Assembly (NCBI RefSeq): GCF_003171515.1
Contig: NC_089398.1
Location: 1,736,001 to 1,800,000 of the forward strand
Source of the DNA: Pyrenophora tritici-repentis
Taxonomy: Eukaryota; Ascomycota; Dothideomycetes; Pleosporales; Pleosporaceae
Reading direction: 5' to 3'
DNA: 64,000 bases
In this document: in pieces, positions 1 to 12,073 of the stretch
Numbering within the stretch: position 1 is the first letter of the stretch
How the letters are laid out: the number at the start of each line of letters is the position of its first letter
Translations under genes and position numbers: made by a program
The notes under the pieces: model-generated
Told to the model about the DNA's origin: nothing
Databases searched by the model: none
The model's input: the letters and a program-made list of their open reading frames with translations, nothing else

Positions 1-305
1 TTATCGTGGTGGGGGCGGCCCGTTGACTGCACTGATGCTTGAACTAACCCTTCCAAATAAGTCGAGGCTCTCGATCGCTACACCTAGTCCTTATCGTTTT
101 GCTCGTTGGCCGTCCTTCGCTAGGAAGTGAGTGGGGATAGTGAGATGCTTGCGCGTTCTGTATTACCATCAAGTCTTGTCAAATGCTGCCTACATAATCG
201 TCTCAGACGCGTGTTCTGAACCTGTCAAAAGAGGTACAGTACATATATAGTATATATACACATGTTGCTACATGGTCATCGAGTCTAAATGCGTGTACTA
301 GCCTC
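1..305. other. Intergenic flank, no gene seen
   Basis: No open frame or RNA fold that I can support. A short alternating TA tract lies at about 243-260. This is the downstream side of the mL50 gene, so part of it is probably its 3' untranslated region. Confidence 0.5.
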
Positions 306-2340
306 TTACAGTTTCAACTGCTGCGACTTCCCCTCTGCAGTCTTGGCTAGGTAGGCCGCACCCTTGCTACTCAGAGCTTTAACAAATTGGGGTTGCTTAC
401 CCCCCTCCCTTGCCACACGCCTCGTCTTCTTCCCCTTTGTCGACGGCGTTGTAATTCTTGACCGTGAGGCTAATCCACGCTCCCACAAGGCATATCCTAT
501 GACTTTTTGCAGACCAGTCGTGACCCTCTTCTCCGTCTTGGTTGGTTTCTCGCGACGCAGCTCGACGTTACCAAGAGTGATCAAATCACCGAGGTCAGCT
601 TTTCGCTTCGAGGAGACGTCGGAAGCTGGTTGCCGCTTCGCCCGCTGACGCGCCCTCTGGCCTTCCTGGAGCATGGCGGTGAAAAGGCTCGCTGGCTGGG
701 GTTTGGAAGCATCAGAGAGCAGATTGAAGAGCTCTCCGAGGTTGTTGATAGAAGCTAGTTTTACGTCGGGGACGCGATAATTTGTGAGTTGGTATAGACG
801 TTTGAAAAGCTATGGAGGTTAGCAATTGACAATTGGCATGTTTTATGACACCTACAGCAAACTTGACGGCAACGTCGGTGATTGAGATCTGCTGCCACCG
901 TAATTCCTCGGCCTTGATGGTGGCCTTGCTTGCCCTGCTCTGCTCAGCAGATTGCTTCAGGGCCGCAAAGTCATCTGCGAATTGCTGTGCTTTGTCTGCA
1001 AAGATGGAATGCTTTGGGTCTTCTGTCACTATATTAGGGGTATCATCCATCGCCTTCTCTTGGTCTGCAGGAGGGGGCGAAGAGGTCAGATTTTCGACAG
1101 GATGTGCGGGCTGCGACACGACCTCTTCAACGAGCGGCTCTGAGACAGGTTTTGCGCGAGGTACAGGTCGATTTGACATGAAGTCAAACGGCTTCTTCCC
1201 GGCATCTGCCTTGACAACAGCCGCCCTCTTATATTCTGGTGTCGCAGGATCCATAGTCGGCAGTTGCTCCTGTGGAAGAACGGGCTCCAGCAATTCCTCA
1301 GCTTCCTCTACAAGAAGATCTTCCTCGCCACCTTGGACGAGAGCTTCAGGTTCCAATTCCGGAATAGTTTGCATAACTTCTACAAAATCCTCCAAACTTC
1401 TCCCCAAGGGCAAGTCGAGAATGATGTCGGCGTTTTCCGTCTTGACCAGCTTGATGTCCTTGACCCAATGCGGCGCCGCGTAGACACCGCGATTGGCAAA
1501 CTTGGAGAGGTCCATGTCGATGCCCGCCTGCTTCAGTGCGTAGACCTCGGCAACAGCTTGCGTGAAGCGGTTGCGTAGTTCCTTGAAGCCGGCAGTCCTT
1601 CTGTGAAGACCAAAATTGTAGTCGGTGTACGGTCGATTCGTAATTTCGTGTACGGTTTGAGCCATCATCAGATTGTCGTCTTTCAGTGTGTATGGGGTAC
1701 CGGTAAGCTCTTCGATTTGGTCGGCCATTTCCAGGCTCAGCGGCGTGTATGTTCGTAGCGTGAGCTTCTCAAACTCCCTGGCCATTTCTTCCTCGGCCTT
1801 TTGTTTGAGCCATTCTTCACCACCAGCTCGCTGCAGTCCTCTTGAATTTGAAGCTGGCTTGTAAGTGGGCACCGCGGATTTCCCACGCGAGCCACGCTTG
1901 CCATTTTCTTCTTCCTCGAGCACTTCCTCATACTCGCCAAGTTCCTCTGGCGCTATCCGAATCGGTGACGTCGGGTCGTATGGGTCAACGTGTGCACCCA
2001 CGGGCTCTGAGTCGCCCAGAAGGCGCTTCTGCCATCGGCGCACAAACTGTTGATGTTTCTTCTTGTCCTGCTTGCCGGGGAGGAGGAAGGCATTTGGCGT
2101 GGTTGTGGAGAAGGCGGCCGACGTAGTACGGAGGTGCGGGCAAGGACCCAACGGCGAAGTCCTTTGCCGTAACGAGGCGGAGATGGCATGTGAAGGGTCA
2201 ATTGCCCGCGAGGGGCGTGGTATTCGGCGCATTGGGGTTGACGTGGGCGATGAAGGCCTGCCGCTCTGAAATTCTCTAGACACCAGAGCGGCGAAATGCC
2301 CCCAGGCGCCGATGGCTGGCTGACCAATCAGCATCACCAT
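306..2340 (-). CDS. Mitochondrial large-subunit ribosomal protein mL50
   Basis: Two exons, 2340-856 and 809-306, joined across a 46-nt GT-AG intron in phase 0, giving up to 662 residues. The first ATG is at 2340. An Arg-rich stretch beginning MRRIPRPSRAID (ATG at 2232) looks like a mitochondrial presequence, so translation may start there. Residues about 195-300 hold the conserved central block (MADQIEELTGTPYTL, EITNRPYTDYNFGLHRR). After the splice the frame reads LFKRLYQLTNYRVPDVKL then INNLGELFNLL, the acyl-carrier-like fold typical of mL50. An acidic, Pro-rich linker separates the two blocks, and the tail is Lys/Arg-rich. The role is structural, in the mitochondrial large ribosomal subunit. 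Family assignment rests on recognised motifs, not on a search. The product is longer than animal mL50, as fungal members tend to be. Confidence 0.72.
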
Positions 2341-2443
2341 AGTCCCGAGCTCATCAGCTCTTTTATCCAGCTTTCAATCTCGAGACTTGAGTTTGATGCA
2401 TTCACTTGATATTTCAATTCTTCATCTGATGCTTCTGTATCTT

Positions 2444-3817
2444 CTATAAAAACTTCTTCACGAGCCATGTCGAGCCCCGTTCGTCGTACTCGGCCTTGGT
2501 AACAAGCACCTCCTTCAGCAGCTCCGGCTGGCTAGCGAAATGTGCGCCTCCCAGCCATGAGTGTTTGATGGGGTCTTCTGCCCTGGCTATGTTGAGCAGA
2601 AAGTCTGCAGGCACCAATGCCCTGAGCTCGGCCTCCAATCTTTCTATAAAGCCAGCAATCAAGGAGTTGCCGCCGACTACAACCACGTTTGCCAGTAGAC
2701 CCACTCTCAATGCTTCGGGCAATGTACTAAGCGATTCTATAATGGCGCCTGGTATTCCTGTCTCCTGGATGCCGATATCCGAAGGGTTGAAGAGCAGTTC
2801 TGGTACAGCGAAACGCTCGTTCCCCAGCGGTAGCAGATCCTCTCTCGGACCTTGTTGCGGCTGTAACCCACGGCGCATGCGCGACTTTGCAGCATCGTGA
2901 GGGCGTGCATGGCCATGTATTGCGTTCTCGTAGTCCGGGAGCACGTAATCAACCACGATACTCGAGTCCAGCTCTCGCTTGCCACCCAGCCGTCCCTTCC
3001 ATGTGCGTTCGAGATCTTTGGCGAAGTGCTGTGACGAAGGTACGACATACGATACTGCCTCTTTGATCTCGTTGAGCAGATATGTCTCCTCCATCATGTT
3101 GTAGTGTCGTAGCGAAGACAGCTCCTTGAGATAGTTTGTGAGCAGTTTCCCGCCCACCGTAAGCCGGCGCACGGCCGATTGTATCAATTTGCCGTTGTAG
3201 AGTGGCAGGATAGTCGTGTCCGAATACGATGTATCGATTACCAGGAGGCATTCCTGTGGCAACGACGATCGCGACCTCGTTGTCGGCTCGGTATACGCAT
3301 TCAGCGTTGCGCCCACGCATCTGTAGTATGCCGCAAACTCGAACTGCTCAAACACAATCTCATCGCAGTTCTTTTGCAGTTCCTTTGGGCAGTTTGGCTT
3401 CTCAGTCAGAAGCAAATTCGTCTCTTTCGGATCACACTGTCGAGAGTCAGTCGAGGTAGCCTAATGGACCTGTTCGTCACGCGTACCTACCCTCAGCCCC
3501 TCCCCCGCCGTCTCACCCATGAACTCATGTTCCCAAATTGCCTTCTCGGCCTCCCAGTTCACAATGAAGCCCTTTTCCACCGGGCGACGGAATGCCAGTT
3601 CGCCAAAGTCCTTGCACGCGTCAAGCTCCGCGCCGACATAGGTGCGCTTGTCGCGTGTGCTGCGCGCAATGCAGTTTGGAATTACTCTGCAGTCGTCGTA
3701 CGTGGCATCAGTGGCTGGAGCGACGAGTCCAGCTTTGATTGTGTATGCGCCATTGTCAAGCACAAGAGTTTTGTTTGGCGTTGTCGGTGCAGTCTTCTTG
3801 GAGCCCTTGGGTGCCAT
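2444..3817 (-). CDS. arp6: Actin-related protein 6 (SWR1 complex)
   Basis: Exons 3817-3491 and 3436-2444 with a 54-nt intron give 439 residues, almost exactly the length of yeast Arp6. The start is ATG-GCT at 3817 (MAPKGSKK); an upstream in-frame start at 3883 is less likely. Actin-fold signatures are visible: LVLDNGAYTIKAGL (phosphate loop 1), CLLVIDTSYSDTTILPLYNG (phosphate loop 2), VVVGGNSLIAGFIERLEAEL, and the C-terminal WLGGAHFAS block. Arp6 is a nuclear subunit of the SWR1 remodeller, which exchanges H2A for H2A.Z, and it also affects nuclear positioning of chromatin. It is divergently placed from the gene starting near 4322, with about 500 bp between them. No residue looks lost relative to the family. 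Confidence 0.93.
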
Positions 3818-4321
3818 GTTGGTGTTGGCCGTTGTCCTGCACGAGGGCCGCGACATGCACCCGCGACATGCACGCCCGCTCACATGGGACCCACATTAAT
3901 TCTCTCCAGGGCAGGGTCGATTTATCCAAGTCCCGCGCCCACGAACCCGGTACCCGCATTCCTTCAGAGCCACCATGACCATGCCCCGGCTGACCATCTT
4001 AACCGCTCACCCGCTGCATTATCAAGCGGGAGGGCGGAAGCGCGGAAAGCAGCGGTAGGCAGGCAGTAAACATCTTGATCTTGGCGAGCACGACGAGACT
4101 CACTCTTAGACACATCGGTATGTCAGATATCGTAGCTAACTATGAATTACTCACTACTTGAGCCCCAAGTCACAGTCCAGTCAATGCCGTCTTTCACTCA
4201 TATGGCTATCTGTCACTAGTGTATGACGTCAGTCACCTCCTAGCATGCAGCCATAACACCTCAACCCCAATGCGTCTCCTTGAACCTCCATTCCATCTAT
4301 TTCCGACCTTACCTCTTGAAC
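3818..4321. other. Divergent intergenic region between arp6 and an unknown gene
   Basis: About 500 bp that must hold both promoters. I see no TATA box close to either start and no further gene. A short ATG frame beginning at 4270 closes after 19 codons just past the ATG at 4322; it could be an upstream reading frame or part of an unresolved first exon. Confidence 0.45.
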
Positions 4322-4993
4322 ATGGATGACTGGCAAGAAGCTGCCTTCTCAAACCGTCACATGCACAACCGCACCGGTTGTGGTAGCAAATCAAAACACT
4401 CTCCCATCTTCGACGTGCGCAAAACATTCGCCAGTTACTCAGTCAAATGCCCGTCGTGGTTGAAAGCGCTGGATGGCAGTCAAAATGACAACAGTGCGTC
4501 GTTGGAGTTGTACCGTCTTACCGAAAATGGCGAGGGTGTTGTTGGCGAACTGTTTTTACCCGGTCTTCTACATGCATCTGTCATCCTAGCTGGAAGTCGT
4601 ACGAGTCTTCGGGGTATAATTGCAAGCTTCGAGGCCAACGGCGAAGAGGCGGATGCAGTGGAGGAAGATGATGAAGAGGAAAGCGATGCAGAACCCGAAT
4701 CTCCCGAAAAGACCCGTTTCGATACCTTTGAAAAGAACAGTTTCCGCTCTCCCAAATTCTGGTTCAGATGGAGCGGCTCGCCAACTTCTTCAACTGGTCC
4801 AAAAGAGTCTCCAAGTGTGGAATCAGAGTTGGGATATATCGTCTTTTCTGGAAACGACTGTCGCAAGTTCAAGGGTACGATCAATTGCGCGAGTCTGGGC
4901 TGGAAAAACGTAGCTATCAGTGGCCAGAAACTTGTTTCGAGGTCAGACTCTGATGCGAGGGTCACTTGGGGTGAGGCTGAGGTTGGAATTTAA
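4322..4993 (+). CDS. Uncharacterised acidic protein
   Basis: I do not recognise the family. The frame is open further upstream (to 4280), but only through a TTG, so the first usable ATG is 4322 (MDDWQEAAF), giving 223 residues. The N-terminal half contains FDVRKTFASYSVKCPSWL and a predicted beta-rich stretch ending in LLHASVILAGSRTSLRGII. A low-complexity acidic segment follows (EEDDEEESDAEPESPEK). The C-terminal half is Trp/Phe-rich (KFWFRWSG) and ends RVTWGEAEVGI. No signal peptide or membrane helix is evident. Codon use and frame length support a real gene. An upstream exon cannot be excluded. Confidence 0.6.
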   Translation: MDDWQEAAFSNRHMHNRTGCGSKSKHSPIFDVRKTFASYSVKCPSWLKALDGSQNDNSASLELYRLTENGEGVVGELFLPGLLHASVILAGSRTSLRGIIASFEANGEEADAVEEDDEEESDAEPESPEKTRFDTFEKNSFRSPKFWFRWSGSPTSSTGPKESPSVESELGYIVFSGNDCRKFKGTINCASLGWKNVAISGQKLVSRSDSDARVTWGEAEVGI

Positions 4994-5288
4994 ACTTGAC
5001 GGTTATGAGGACGCATCATTTCAGGTGTTTCGTATACTGTTTGTCGTCGTTTTTCAATTCTTTCATCTTCTTTCACATCTGGGATAATACTACATTAACA
5101 CAGCTTCTTAGAGATATCACACAAAAGACACCACATATCCAAGCCATCTCGCGTGACTACACAGTTGGAGGGCCTTTCATATCTATCAATATTGGCATTG
5201 AGTGAGCCTTCATGCAGCCAAAATTCAAAATGTTCTGATACATGTACATGCATTCGCATGCTTTCTCATGAAGGCCCCACCCGAACAT

Positions 5289-6907
5289 TCACAAGTTCCA
5301 AGCCGCCTTTACGATCTCATACGTAGCATTGCCGTTTAGCATCCTCGTCATGTATTCTCCTTCTCTTGACCCAGAACCGCCGAGGGCTTGCCAAGCGGTA
5401 AGAACCGCCCACTGAACGACGGGTGAAGCAAAGTCAGTCTCTCCACGCACACGTTTATGTTGCAAATAATCCGTGATGCTACGTGCGATTTCAATTCCCG
5501 CTGCATGGATGGCGCCGTGGGGGTTCCCGTTGGTGAAGATGTCGGATGTGGCTGTATCCGAAGAAGCCAGTTCCGAAATTGCCAGAGTCGCGTAGATCTG
5601 ATGAACGTAGATCAGAGCTGTATTGTACAACATGAACATACGCCCCACAGAATCGTTTGCAAATCTGTAAAGTGTACATAGTTCTGTGGGGGCATCTGTA
5701 CTAGCAATCGGATCGTCCTGTTTCCCGTATTGATTTCCCTCAGCGCTGTCCCATCGATCTTTCCAGGATCTGAGAAACTCGAGTAAGCCGGAGGCTTTGC
5801 GCTCAACTTCGGCCCTTTTGTGCAAATTTTCCGGCGTCTGCGGATGCTGACTGTCAGCAACCTCATCACTTGCGGCGATCAACACTGAAGAGTCGGCCAG
5901 AACGTCGTGAAGATCCTGTTCTTCCGGTGTTTCGAGTGAAAGCGCTGTCCGAAGTACAGCCTTCCACCTCGGGCTTGCAAATATCGAGGGTGATCTGTTT
6001 CGCAGCGAAGCAATCAGGATCATGTGTCGCATGCCCTTGTACAGCTCCAGCGTCCGGTACGATGCGTGTGCCAGCGACCCAGGATCCCGTAGTTCTAGAA
6101 GTCGTTCCAGTCCAAGCATATGTTTGAGGTAATTCCTTGGGCCACTGGGCATGTAGAGTTCGAGCATAGCCAAGATGACAACGGAAACCAGAACTTCATC
6201 GCTACTATGGCATCCTGGGATGCTCAGTGCCTTGTTCAGCCGTCGAAGAGCAACACCGTGCATGGTATATCCTTCGGTGAGAATCCGATTTTCGCGATGC
6301 TGGGCACCGAAGAACAGAGTTGCGAAGCTAATCGCAGCCTGATTGAATAGTGGAACATATGTTCTGGCGGAGGCGTAGTTCACTGCAAGGTCGCTGACCG
6401 TGAGGCTCTGCAAGCCCAAGTCAACAGGTCCATTGGGATATAGGTGGCAACGTAGATGGCAGATGTAAACCTCGAGTGGATTGAACCTGAGTCGTACATC
6501 AGGTATGGACACCTGGAGATCAGGTGACAGGGAAACTGACTCTCCGATATCTTGCCTTTGCCAACTTTGATTAGAGTTTGAAGGAGATGTGTTCTCATCA
6601 ACGAATTGCACGTTGATTGATTTATGCTTGTTGGTGGGAACGATGCTGGAGGCACTGGCAGCCGGTGTAATCTTGGATCTCTGCGATCTTCTGGATTTTA
6701 CAATCTTCCCCTCCACAAAGACCATAGTCTGCGGGCCATCGCAACTGAAGCCACCTCGTTCACACCGCTGGCAGATAGGGCTATTTTCATCTTATAACCG
6801 TCAGGATGACATTGTGCATTATACAGTTAGGGAAGGCGCTTACCACACTTGACGCGACGTCTGCGGCAAGTTGAGCATCCTTTCGAACGTCCGGCTACAT
6901 TGACCAT
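5289..6907 (-). CDS. Zn(II)2Cys6 transcription factor
   Basis: Exons 6907-6844 and 6790-5289, joined over a 53-nt intron that splits the zinc cluster, give 521 residues. The cluster reads CSTCRRRRVKC in exon 1 and CQRCERGGFSC in exon 2, so all six cysteines of the Cys6 binuclear cluster are present in the usual Cx2Cx6C...Cx2Cx6C spacing. It is followed by a basic linker (KSRRSQRSK). The rest resembles the fungal-specific transcription factor middle homology region (DUF3468-like): helical, with LLELRDPGSLAH and SFATLFFGA segments. It is expected to be nuclear and DNA binding. Its targets cannot be told from the sequence. Adjacent genes (a START-like protein and an MFS transporter, both beyond its 5' end) could be targets, but nothing proves it. 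Confidence 0.9.
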
Positions 6908-7432
6908 GTCATAGGATCGGTATGGGCGATATGCATATATAGGTAGCACGAATGTGGTGCATTGAACGAGATGGCTGCAGAGAGGTGGGCGCAGGATGGA
7001 CTAACATAGGGCTGGGCCACGCGCGGGATCCACCCGCTATACCTCTTGCGGCACATTTCACGACGCGCTATACCTCTTACAATTGGACCCTGAGTTCAGC
7101 CCTAATATCTCCTTCGCCTCTTGCACGTCATGGTCCTTTTTACCCTGCAATCAGTCATACTAGAAAGACTGAACTCTGATATAGATTCATAAGACCGCAA
7201 ATGTGAGTCCGCGCAATGAGCCGCAAGACGTTTAGCGTGTCTTGTTCCAGATATCAGTCCCTATTTAGATAGATACATATAGGAGTGGTGTCTTCACCTC
7301 TTTCCATGTCAAATCCACTAATCTAACTTTCACTTCCAATAATCTTCAGCCTATCTGTCTTTCACTTTTAATCCACATCAAGATTGAACATACTGAGACA
7401 CACCTCATCTGATACTCGCTCACTCAATAATC
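6908..7432. other. Divergent intergenic region
   Basis: Holds the promoters of the Zn2Cys6 regulator (leftward) and the SRPBCC gene (rightward). A TATA-like CATATATAGG lies at about 6934-6943, some 30 nt upstream of the regulator's ATG, and is probably in its core promoter or 5' leader. No further gene seen. Confidence 0.45.
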
Positions 7433-8006
7433 ATGCCAATCTCAGCCAGCATAGAAATCGCCGCTTCCCCAAAAGTCGTTCGCGCAAAGGTACAATAGAA
7501 TCTCTCTCCTACCTCCAGATCCAGCAACAATACACGCTAACACCCACCTAAAGTTCCTGGACTTCTCCTCCCTCCCCACATACCACAAAGGCTTCTTCGG
7601 CTCCATAACCGCCCTGAACGACAATCTAGACCCCGGATCCAAACTTCGTGTCGTCTTCCAGGCCGCTGGCCAGACAATGGAACCTGTGATTGTCGTATGT
7701 CTATCTTTCCCAATGTTCAATTCACACACCCACTAATCCCAAATCTATCAGGAGAACACTCCCGCCTGCTTTGCTTGGAGGGGTTCTATTCCGCTTCTCT
7801 TCACGGGGGCTCACTACTTTCGGTTTGAGAGGAGCCAGACATTACCCGGCGGTACGCATTTCGTACAAGAAGAGGTATTTAGTGGTGCGTTGTGGTTTCT
7901 GATGGGCGAGAATGTTGTAGCGCGGCAGATGGGCTTTGCGGATAAGACGGTAAAGGGGTGGGATGGTTACAATGCTGATCTGAAGCAGACTTGTGAGAAG
8001 AAGTAA
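7433..8006 (+). CDS. SRPBCC (START/polyketide-cyclase-like) domain protein
   Basis: Three exons (7433-7489, 7554-7694, 7752-8006), all phase 0, give 150 residues. The order fits the SRPBCC fold: an N-terminal strand ISASIEIAASPKVVRAKFLDF, a helix plus YHKGFFGSI, strands around GSKLRVVFQAAGQTMEPVI, CFAWRGSIPLLFTGAHYFRFE, THFVQEEVFSGALWFLM, and a long C-terminal helix. Such proteins bind hydrophobic ligands in a central pocket. The ligand is unknown here. No signal peptide. The gene is too fragmented by introns to appear as one long frame, but every splice site is GT-AG and the joined frame is continuous. Confidence 0.85.
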
Positions 8007-8172
8007 GAGACAAGTATTTGACGGTCTGCGTGGTTTGAATTTTGGCGGAAATGGGCCAGGGTTGGAGACTGTAGTTTATAATTGAAAGGGTATCTTTTCG
8101 TATTGGTTATATATATTTAGCTCCGCACTGGGGAGCATTTGACTATTATCATAAATTTTGCCACGTCATTCA

Positions 8173-9643
8173 TCACGCCTTGATCATGATTCTCCACCCT
8201 CTAAAGGCCACTCTGCTTGCCGTGAGCAGTCCTGCACTACCAAAAAGCAAACACCCACCAAATATCCATACCCCGTTGAATCCACTTTTATCAAGAATTG
8301 TACCTCCGATAGGCGTACCAATCAATAAACCCAGTGCAACACAGCCGAACCCCTGTCCTAGTCTTGTTCCGATCTTGTCGAGCGCATCGGCACTGAGGTG
8401 CACCATAATAGTAGGTGGTATGGAAACGAAGCAGCCGGAGAAGAAGCCATAGAATGCCATAAGTACGACGATACCAGCGGTAGAGGAAACTGCCATGAAG
8501 CATAAGCAAGTTATAGCGGACATGATGGTGCAAGGAATGACGGCGTTGTAGGGGCCGATGCGGTCAGAGAGCTGCGAGATCTGTTAGCTAAAAGTAAAAC
8601 TATCAACATTATCATGCGCCATAACATACCAAGTTTGGTACTATACGACCAAAAACGCTCGTACTATTCAGGATAGCAATGAGGTAGAACGCCAGGTTCT
8701 GGTTTGTAATCTTTTCCTGTATAGCGTACAGCTGGGCGTAAAAGAACGGCATATACAAGCCCATGAAGCCGACGAAGAAACCTACGACTTGCAAACTGTA
8801 CGCCGGGATCAAGAATGCGCGTAGATCCAGCAGCGACCGCGCTTTTGCCGGCAGAACCCTCGTTCTCATGCAAGTAATCGGAATGACCATCGTAGCCAGG
8901 AACATGAATCCTAGCACCCGCGTCGCCCACGCAAACCCAATCTGCGGCAACAGTTTATGGAAAACAACAGGGTAAATGACGCCACCGATGGAAGACCCAG
9001 ACGCAACGATGCCAATCGCCGTTCCGATGCGGGTGGAAAAATACGTGGAAAGAATAGCTATACTAGGCACGAAGAAACAGCCCGTCCCAATACCAATACA
9101 AAAAGCTTGTGCGAGGAGGATTTGCCAGTACGCATGACACAAACCTATCATCATTTGTCCGAGCACCAGTAAGACGGTGCCTACAATGAGTAGTTCGCGG
9201 AAGTATCCAGCGTCGTATACTGGGCCGGTCAAGGCGCCGACGAAGAGGAGCAGGAAAGACTGGATGGATCCGATCCAGGAGATTGACGAGGGGGTTGAGC
9301 TGGTGAGCAGTTGTGTTTCGTAGTATGCTTGGTAGGTACCGAATGTGTTGATTACACCCCAGGAGTTGAACATTAGGAAGAAGCCACCGAGGACTTGGAG
9401 CCAGGCCCATAAGCCGCCATTGGGGATCTTGGAGATGTCTCGTACGCTTGGTTGGGCTGATCGTACTGGCGCTAAAGTTGAACCTGTAGGTGTATCCTCG
9501 TCTGCATCGGTCACGTGCTCATCCTTCTCCTGTTGTCGATTTGTCATTTCGCCACCCGTGCTGCACTCTGATTCCAGCGATGCAAGTGAACGCCGATAAG
9601 TTGACTTCTCGTCAAGCGATTCGGGTAAGTTGTGCGCTGCCAT
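8173..9643 (-). CDS. MFS transporter, monocarboxylate-transporter-like
   Basis: Exons 9643-8631 (with the adjoining base 8630) and 8571-8173 give 470 residues. The acceptor at CTCGCAG restores the conserved run FGRIVPNLLSDRIGP, the loop between helices 8 and 9 typical of this family. An alternative acceptor 9 nt upstream would insert ISQ. Twelve hydrophobic segments are expected; GGLWAWLQVLGGFFLMFNSW begins helix 1, and QAFCIGIGTGCFFVPSIAIL and GTAIGIVASGSSIGGVIYPV follow. A 90-residue hydrophilic, acidic N-terminus starts MAAHNLPESLDEKS. The frame is open to 9835, but only via TTG; an ATG at 9778 is a less likely start. Substrate unknown: fungal members move monocarboxylates, riboflavin or secondary metabolites across the plasma membrane. 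Confidence 0.88.
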
Positions 9644-10272
9644 GGTTGAATGGTTATTCCCAATATGTGCGCTGGCGATGTTGTTGATGATGAAGCTGCT
9701 GGCGTGAAAGAGATCCACGTTCACTTCAGCGGCGTGATGCTGTTTCTGAACGATTGGGGCACTGAACGATTGGGGCATAACAGATAATACAACAACAAAG
9801 TAACACAAGAGAGGTAGGACGGGCTTAGGCAACAAAGCTTCTTAAGCAGTCAACATTATATGTTAGACAACTCGGCCTGGCCACCTGCTCCGCTTTCGCT
9901 ACTCGTTGCCCTTTTTGCGCCTTTCGCTGCTTGCTTCGGTGCTCGCCTTAAGTTATTACCGAGGAATACAGGCTCGACTCATAGACGAAACGGGGCGACC
10001 TGCTAGCGCGCGACGTTCGTAACGGCACTGTTATTCCCGTCTAATCCCCTATTAGCAAAGCCTCTCTGCCTGACGCACTAGTTTACCAGGAAAAGAAATT
10101 CACGGGACGTGGCTAGTGTTCCCGAGGATGTGTAACCAGTGGTGCGGCTTTCCTCGTGCACCATCCCGTGGATAGCGTTGTATTCTTCAAGGTATCAGAG
10201 AGGGGGCTGGGACTCTGACAAACTGTTGTGACAGCATAGGGGCAACCTTACTGACAGTATACATTAATTGCT
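9644..10272. other. Non-coding stretch left of the Fot1/pogo element
   Basis: No gene recognised. The part from about 9880 to 10250 is of ordinary complexity but has no long frame and does not look like a promoter of either neighbour. It may be older repeat-derived sequence; no terminal repeats were found. Confidence 0.4.
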
Positions 10273-10274
10273 TA

Positions 10275-10329
10275 ACATGATCCATGGGCGAGCGGCGCAC
10301 ACGGGCGAGCGGCGCACCCCACCAACTTT
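10275..10329 (+). repeat. Left terminal inverted repeat of the Fot1/pogo element
   Basis: 55 bp, identical in inverse orientation to 12074-12128. Contains two adjacent copies of a 15-bp GC-rich word (GGGCGAGCGGCGCAC), probably the transposase binding sites. Confidence 0.95.
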
Positions 10330-10394
10330 TGCAACTTTAAAGCGATGCATCTCAACAACGCGATAATATTATTGCTAGATATTGATACAGTAGA

Positions 10395-12047
10395 TTACTC
10401 TATATTAATAGTATCAGTCTTGCATGTGCGCGAGTTGTGCCCAGTCTCCTTGCACCTAGTGCAGCGCCTTTGAGCCCGCTGGCTGAGGCCTGATCGCGCT
10501 CCTCCTTGACGCTCTTCATGAGCAATCTGCTGGTCAGCCTCATTTTGAGCCAGTATATCCTCTCCAGCTCCCTTTGTGAGTACTCCATGCTTCTGTATAC
10601 GCCTTTTAGAGCGCCGCCTACGCTCTGAGGCTGCGCTATTGGCCTTCTCAAGACTAGAGATCCGATCGCGCATCAGCTCAGCAGAGAGCATCATCACCTC
10701 GGCGCCCTTCTTTAGCTGGTCAATCGCCATAATAATTGAAGCTGGTGATGAGCTCTTGTGCTGGCGCACGCGCTCACGTATTAGGCTTGACTGAGCCTCA
10801 AGCTCACGCGCGTTGCTCGGCGTTTGAGCTACCCAGGGAGCCTCTGGCAGAGCTGCTGGAGGAGTAGGTGTACGCAGTTGTACATCTACCTTTGATAGAA
10901 CAGCCTCTGGTTGTAGAGGAACAAGGCCTGCGCCGCGGAAGGCTGAGCAGATATTGGCTGGCGTGAACGCTTGATCAAATGCTGCCTTGAACGCTGGCAG
11001 AAACTCTAGCTTGGTGATGTGGTTGATGTGGTTGCGCATAAGGCTCTCCACCTCACGGCTGTACGCGCGCTTCAATGGCGAGAAGCAGCCAACATCAAGT
11101 GGCTGGAGTAGGTGAGATGAGTGAGGAGGCATACAGAGCGTATGGATATTGTTCTCCTTGCAGAGCTCCTGGAACTCTAGAGATTGGTGGCTCTTATGGC
11201 CATCAATAATAAGCAGGCGACGCGCGCCTACACTACGAGCCTGCGTGTGAGCGTTGAAGTGCTTTAGCCACTCAACTCCAAGCTCATTATTCGTCCAGCC
11301 ATTATCGCTGACTGCGATCGCCCAGTCGCGTGGGATCTCAGCTTCCTTATACCAGGCTGATAGGTGGTACTGGCCAGCGAAGATGAGGAACGGTGGGACT
11401 GACCAGCCAGCAGCGCTGATAGCAGCGATCAGCGTTACCCACTCGCGATTGCCTGGCTGAATACCCTTCGGCCTGCCTCTCCTCTCTGCTCCTGTTATAA
11501 CTAGCTGCGTTGTAATCTTGCCCATCATAAAGCCAGCTTCATCAAAGTTGTAGACGTCCTCATCGCAGATACCTAGCTCAGCCTTTGTCTCTTCTACAAG
11601 CTTAAACCACCTCTTTATTAATGTTGCATCCTCACAAAGAGCTCTCTGCCTATCGTACGCTTGGTTGAAACACGTCCGAAGACTGTCTGTACGCTTAACA
11701 AAGGTAGATGGCCAGTTGACTCCAACCTGCTCTCCACCACGCGCAGCCAGCAGCTTATCAGCCATATCACGTACAGCTGTGTAGGTAGGCGCAAATCCAC
11801 GCAGATCTAGCTGAAGTATATAGCTAATAATCACCTCCTCTTCTCTCTGGGTAAGCTTCCTTGAGTTGGGCGGGCAATCGCGTCGGGCAGGTATACCAGC
11901 GCGTCGGCGGCGGAGCGTTGTTTCGGCTACGTTGTAGACTACTGCAACAGTACGGGTACCTTGGATCTGGTGCGCATTAATAGATGAGATAGCAAGCTGA
12001 ATATCTGCTTCATTTGATAGTAATTGAGTAGCGCTGCGTTGAGCCAT
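10395..12047 (-). CDS. Fot1/pogo-type DDE transposase with zinc knuckle
   Basis: An uninterrupted 550-residue frame starting at ATG 12047. Residues about 10-55 form a Psq-type helix-turn-helix ([17 protein letters not shown]). Residues about 60-130 are a CENP-B-type helix-turn-helix ([25 protein letters not shown]). The DDE_1 catalytic core follows with Asp169 (YNFDEAGF), Asp282 ([10 protein letters not shown]) and Asp318 ([10 protein letters not shown]). The last two are 36 apart, the DD35D spacing of Fot1-like elements. The C-terminus carries a CCHC knuckle, Cys529-Cys532-His537-Cys542 ([14 protein letters not shown]), often present in ascomycete members. It cuts and pastes the element by binding its terminal repeats. 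All catalytic residues are present, so it is probably functional. Confidence 0.96.
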   Translation of the reverse strand: MAQRSATQLLSNEADIQLAISSINAHQIQGTRTVAVVYNVAETTLRRRRAGIPARRDCPPNSRKLTQREEEVIISYILQLDLRGFAPTYTAVRDMADKLLAARGGEQVGVNWPSTFVKRTDSLRTCFNQAYDRQRALCEDATLIKRWFKLVEETKAELGICDEDVYNFDEAGFMMGKITTQLVITGAERRGRPKGIQPGNREWVTLIAAISAAGWSVPPFLIFAGQYHLSAWYKEAEIPRDWAIAVSDNGWTNNELGVEWLKHFNAHTQARSVGARRLLIIDGHKSHQSLEFQELCKENNIHTLCMPPHSSHLLQPLDVGCFSPLKRAYSREVESLMRNHINHITKLEFLPAFKAAFDQAFTPANICSAFRGAGLVPLQPEAVLSKVDVQLRTPTPPAALPEAPWVAQTPSNARELEAQSSLIRERVRQHKSSSPASIIMAIDQLKKGAEVMMLSAELMRDRISSLEKANSAASERRRRSKRRIQKHGVLTKGAGEDILAQNEADQQIAHEERQGGARSGLSQRAQRRCTRCKETGHNSRTCKTDTINIE

Positions 12048-12073
12048 TGTAGATTAAGATCAGTAAGGTGAGT

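Noticed and set aside
833..1483. Long plus-strand open frame of about 216 codons inside mL50
   Set aside because: It is an antisense shadow of the mL50 exon: low-complexity Ser/Thr product and no family features.
9644..9835. N-terminal extension of the MFS transporter with an apparent signal peptide
   Set aside because: The extension depends on a TTG start. The ATG at 9643 gives a normal cytosolic N-terminus for the family.
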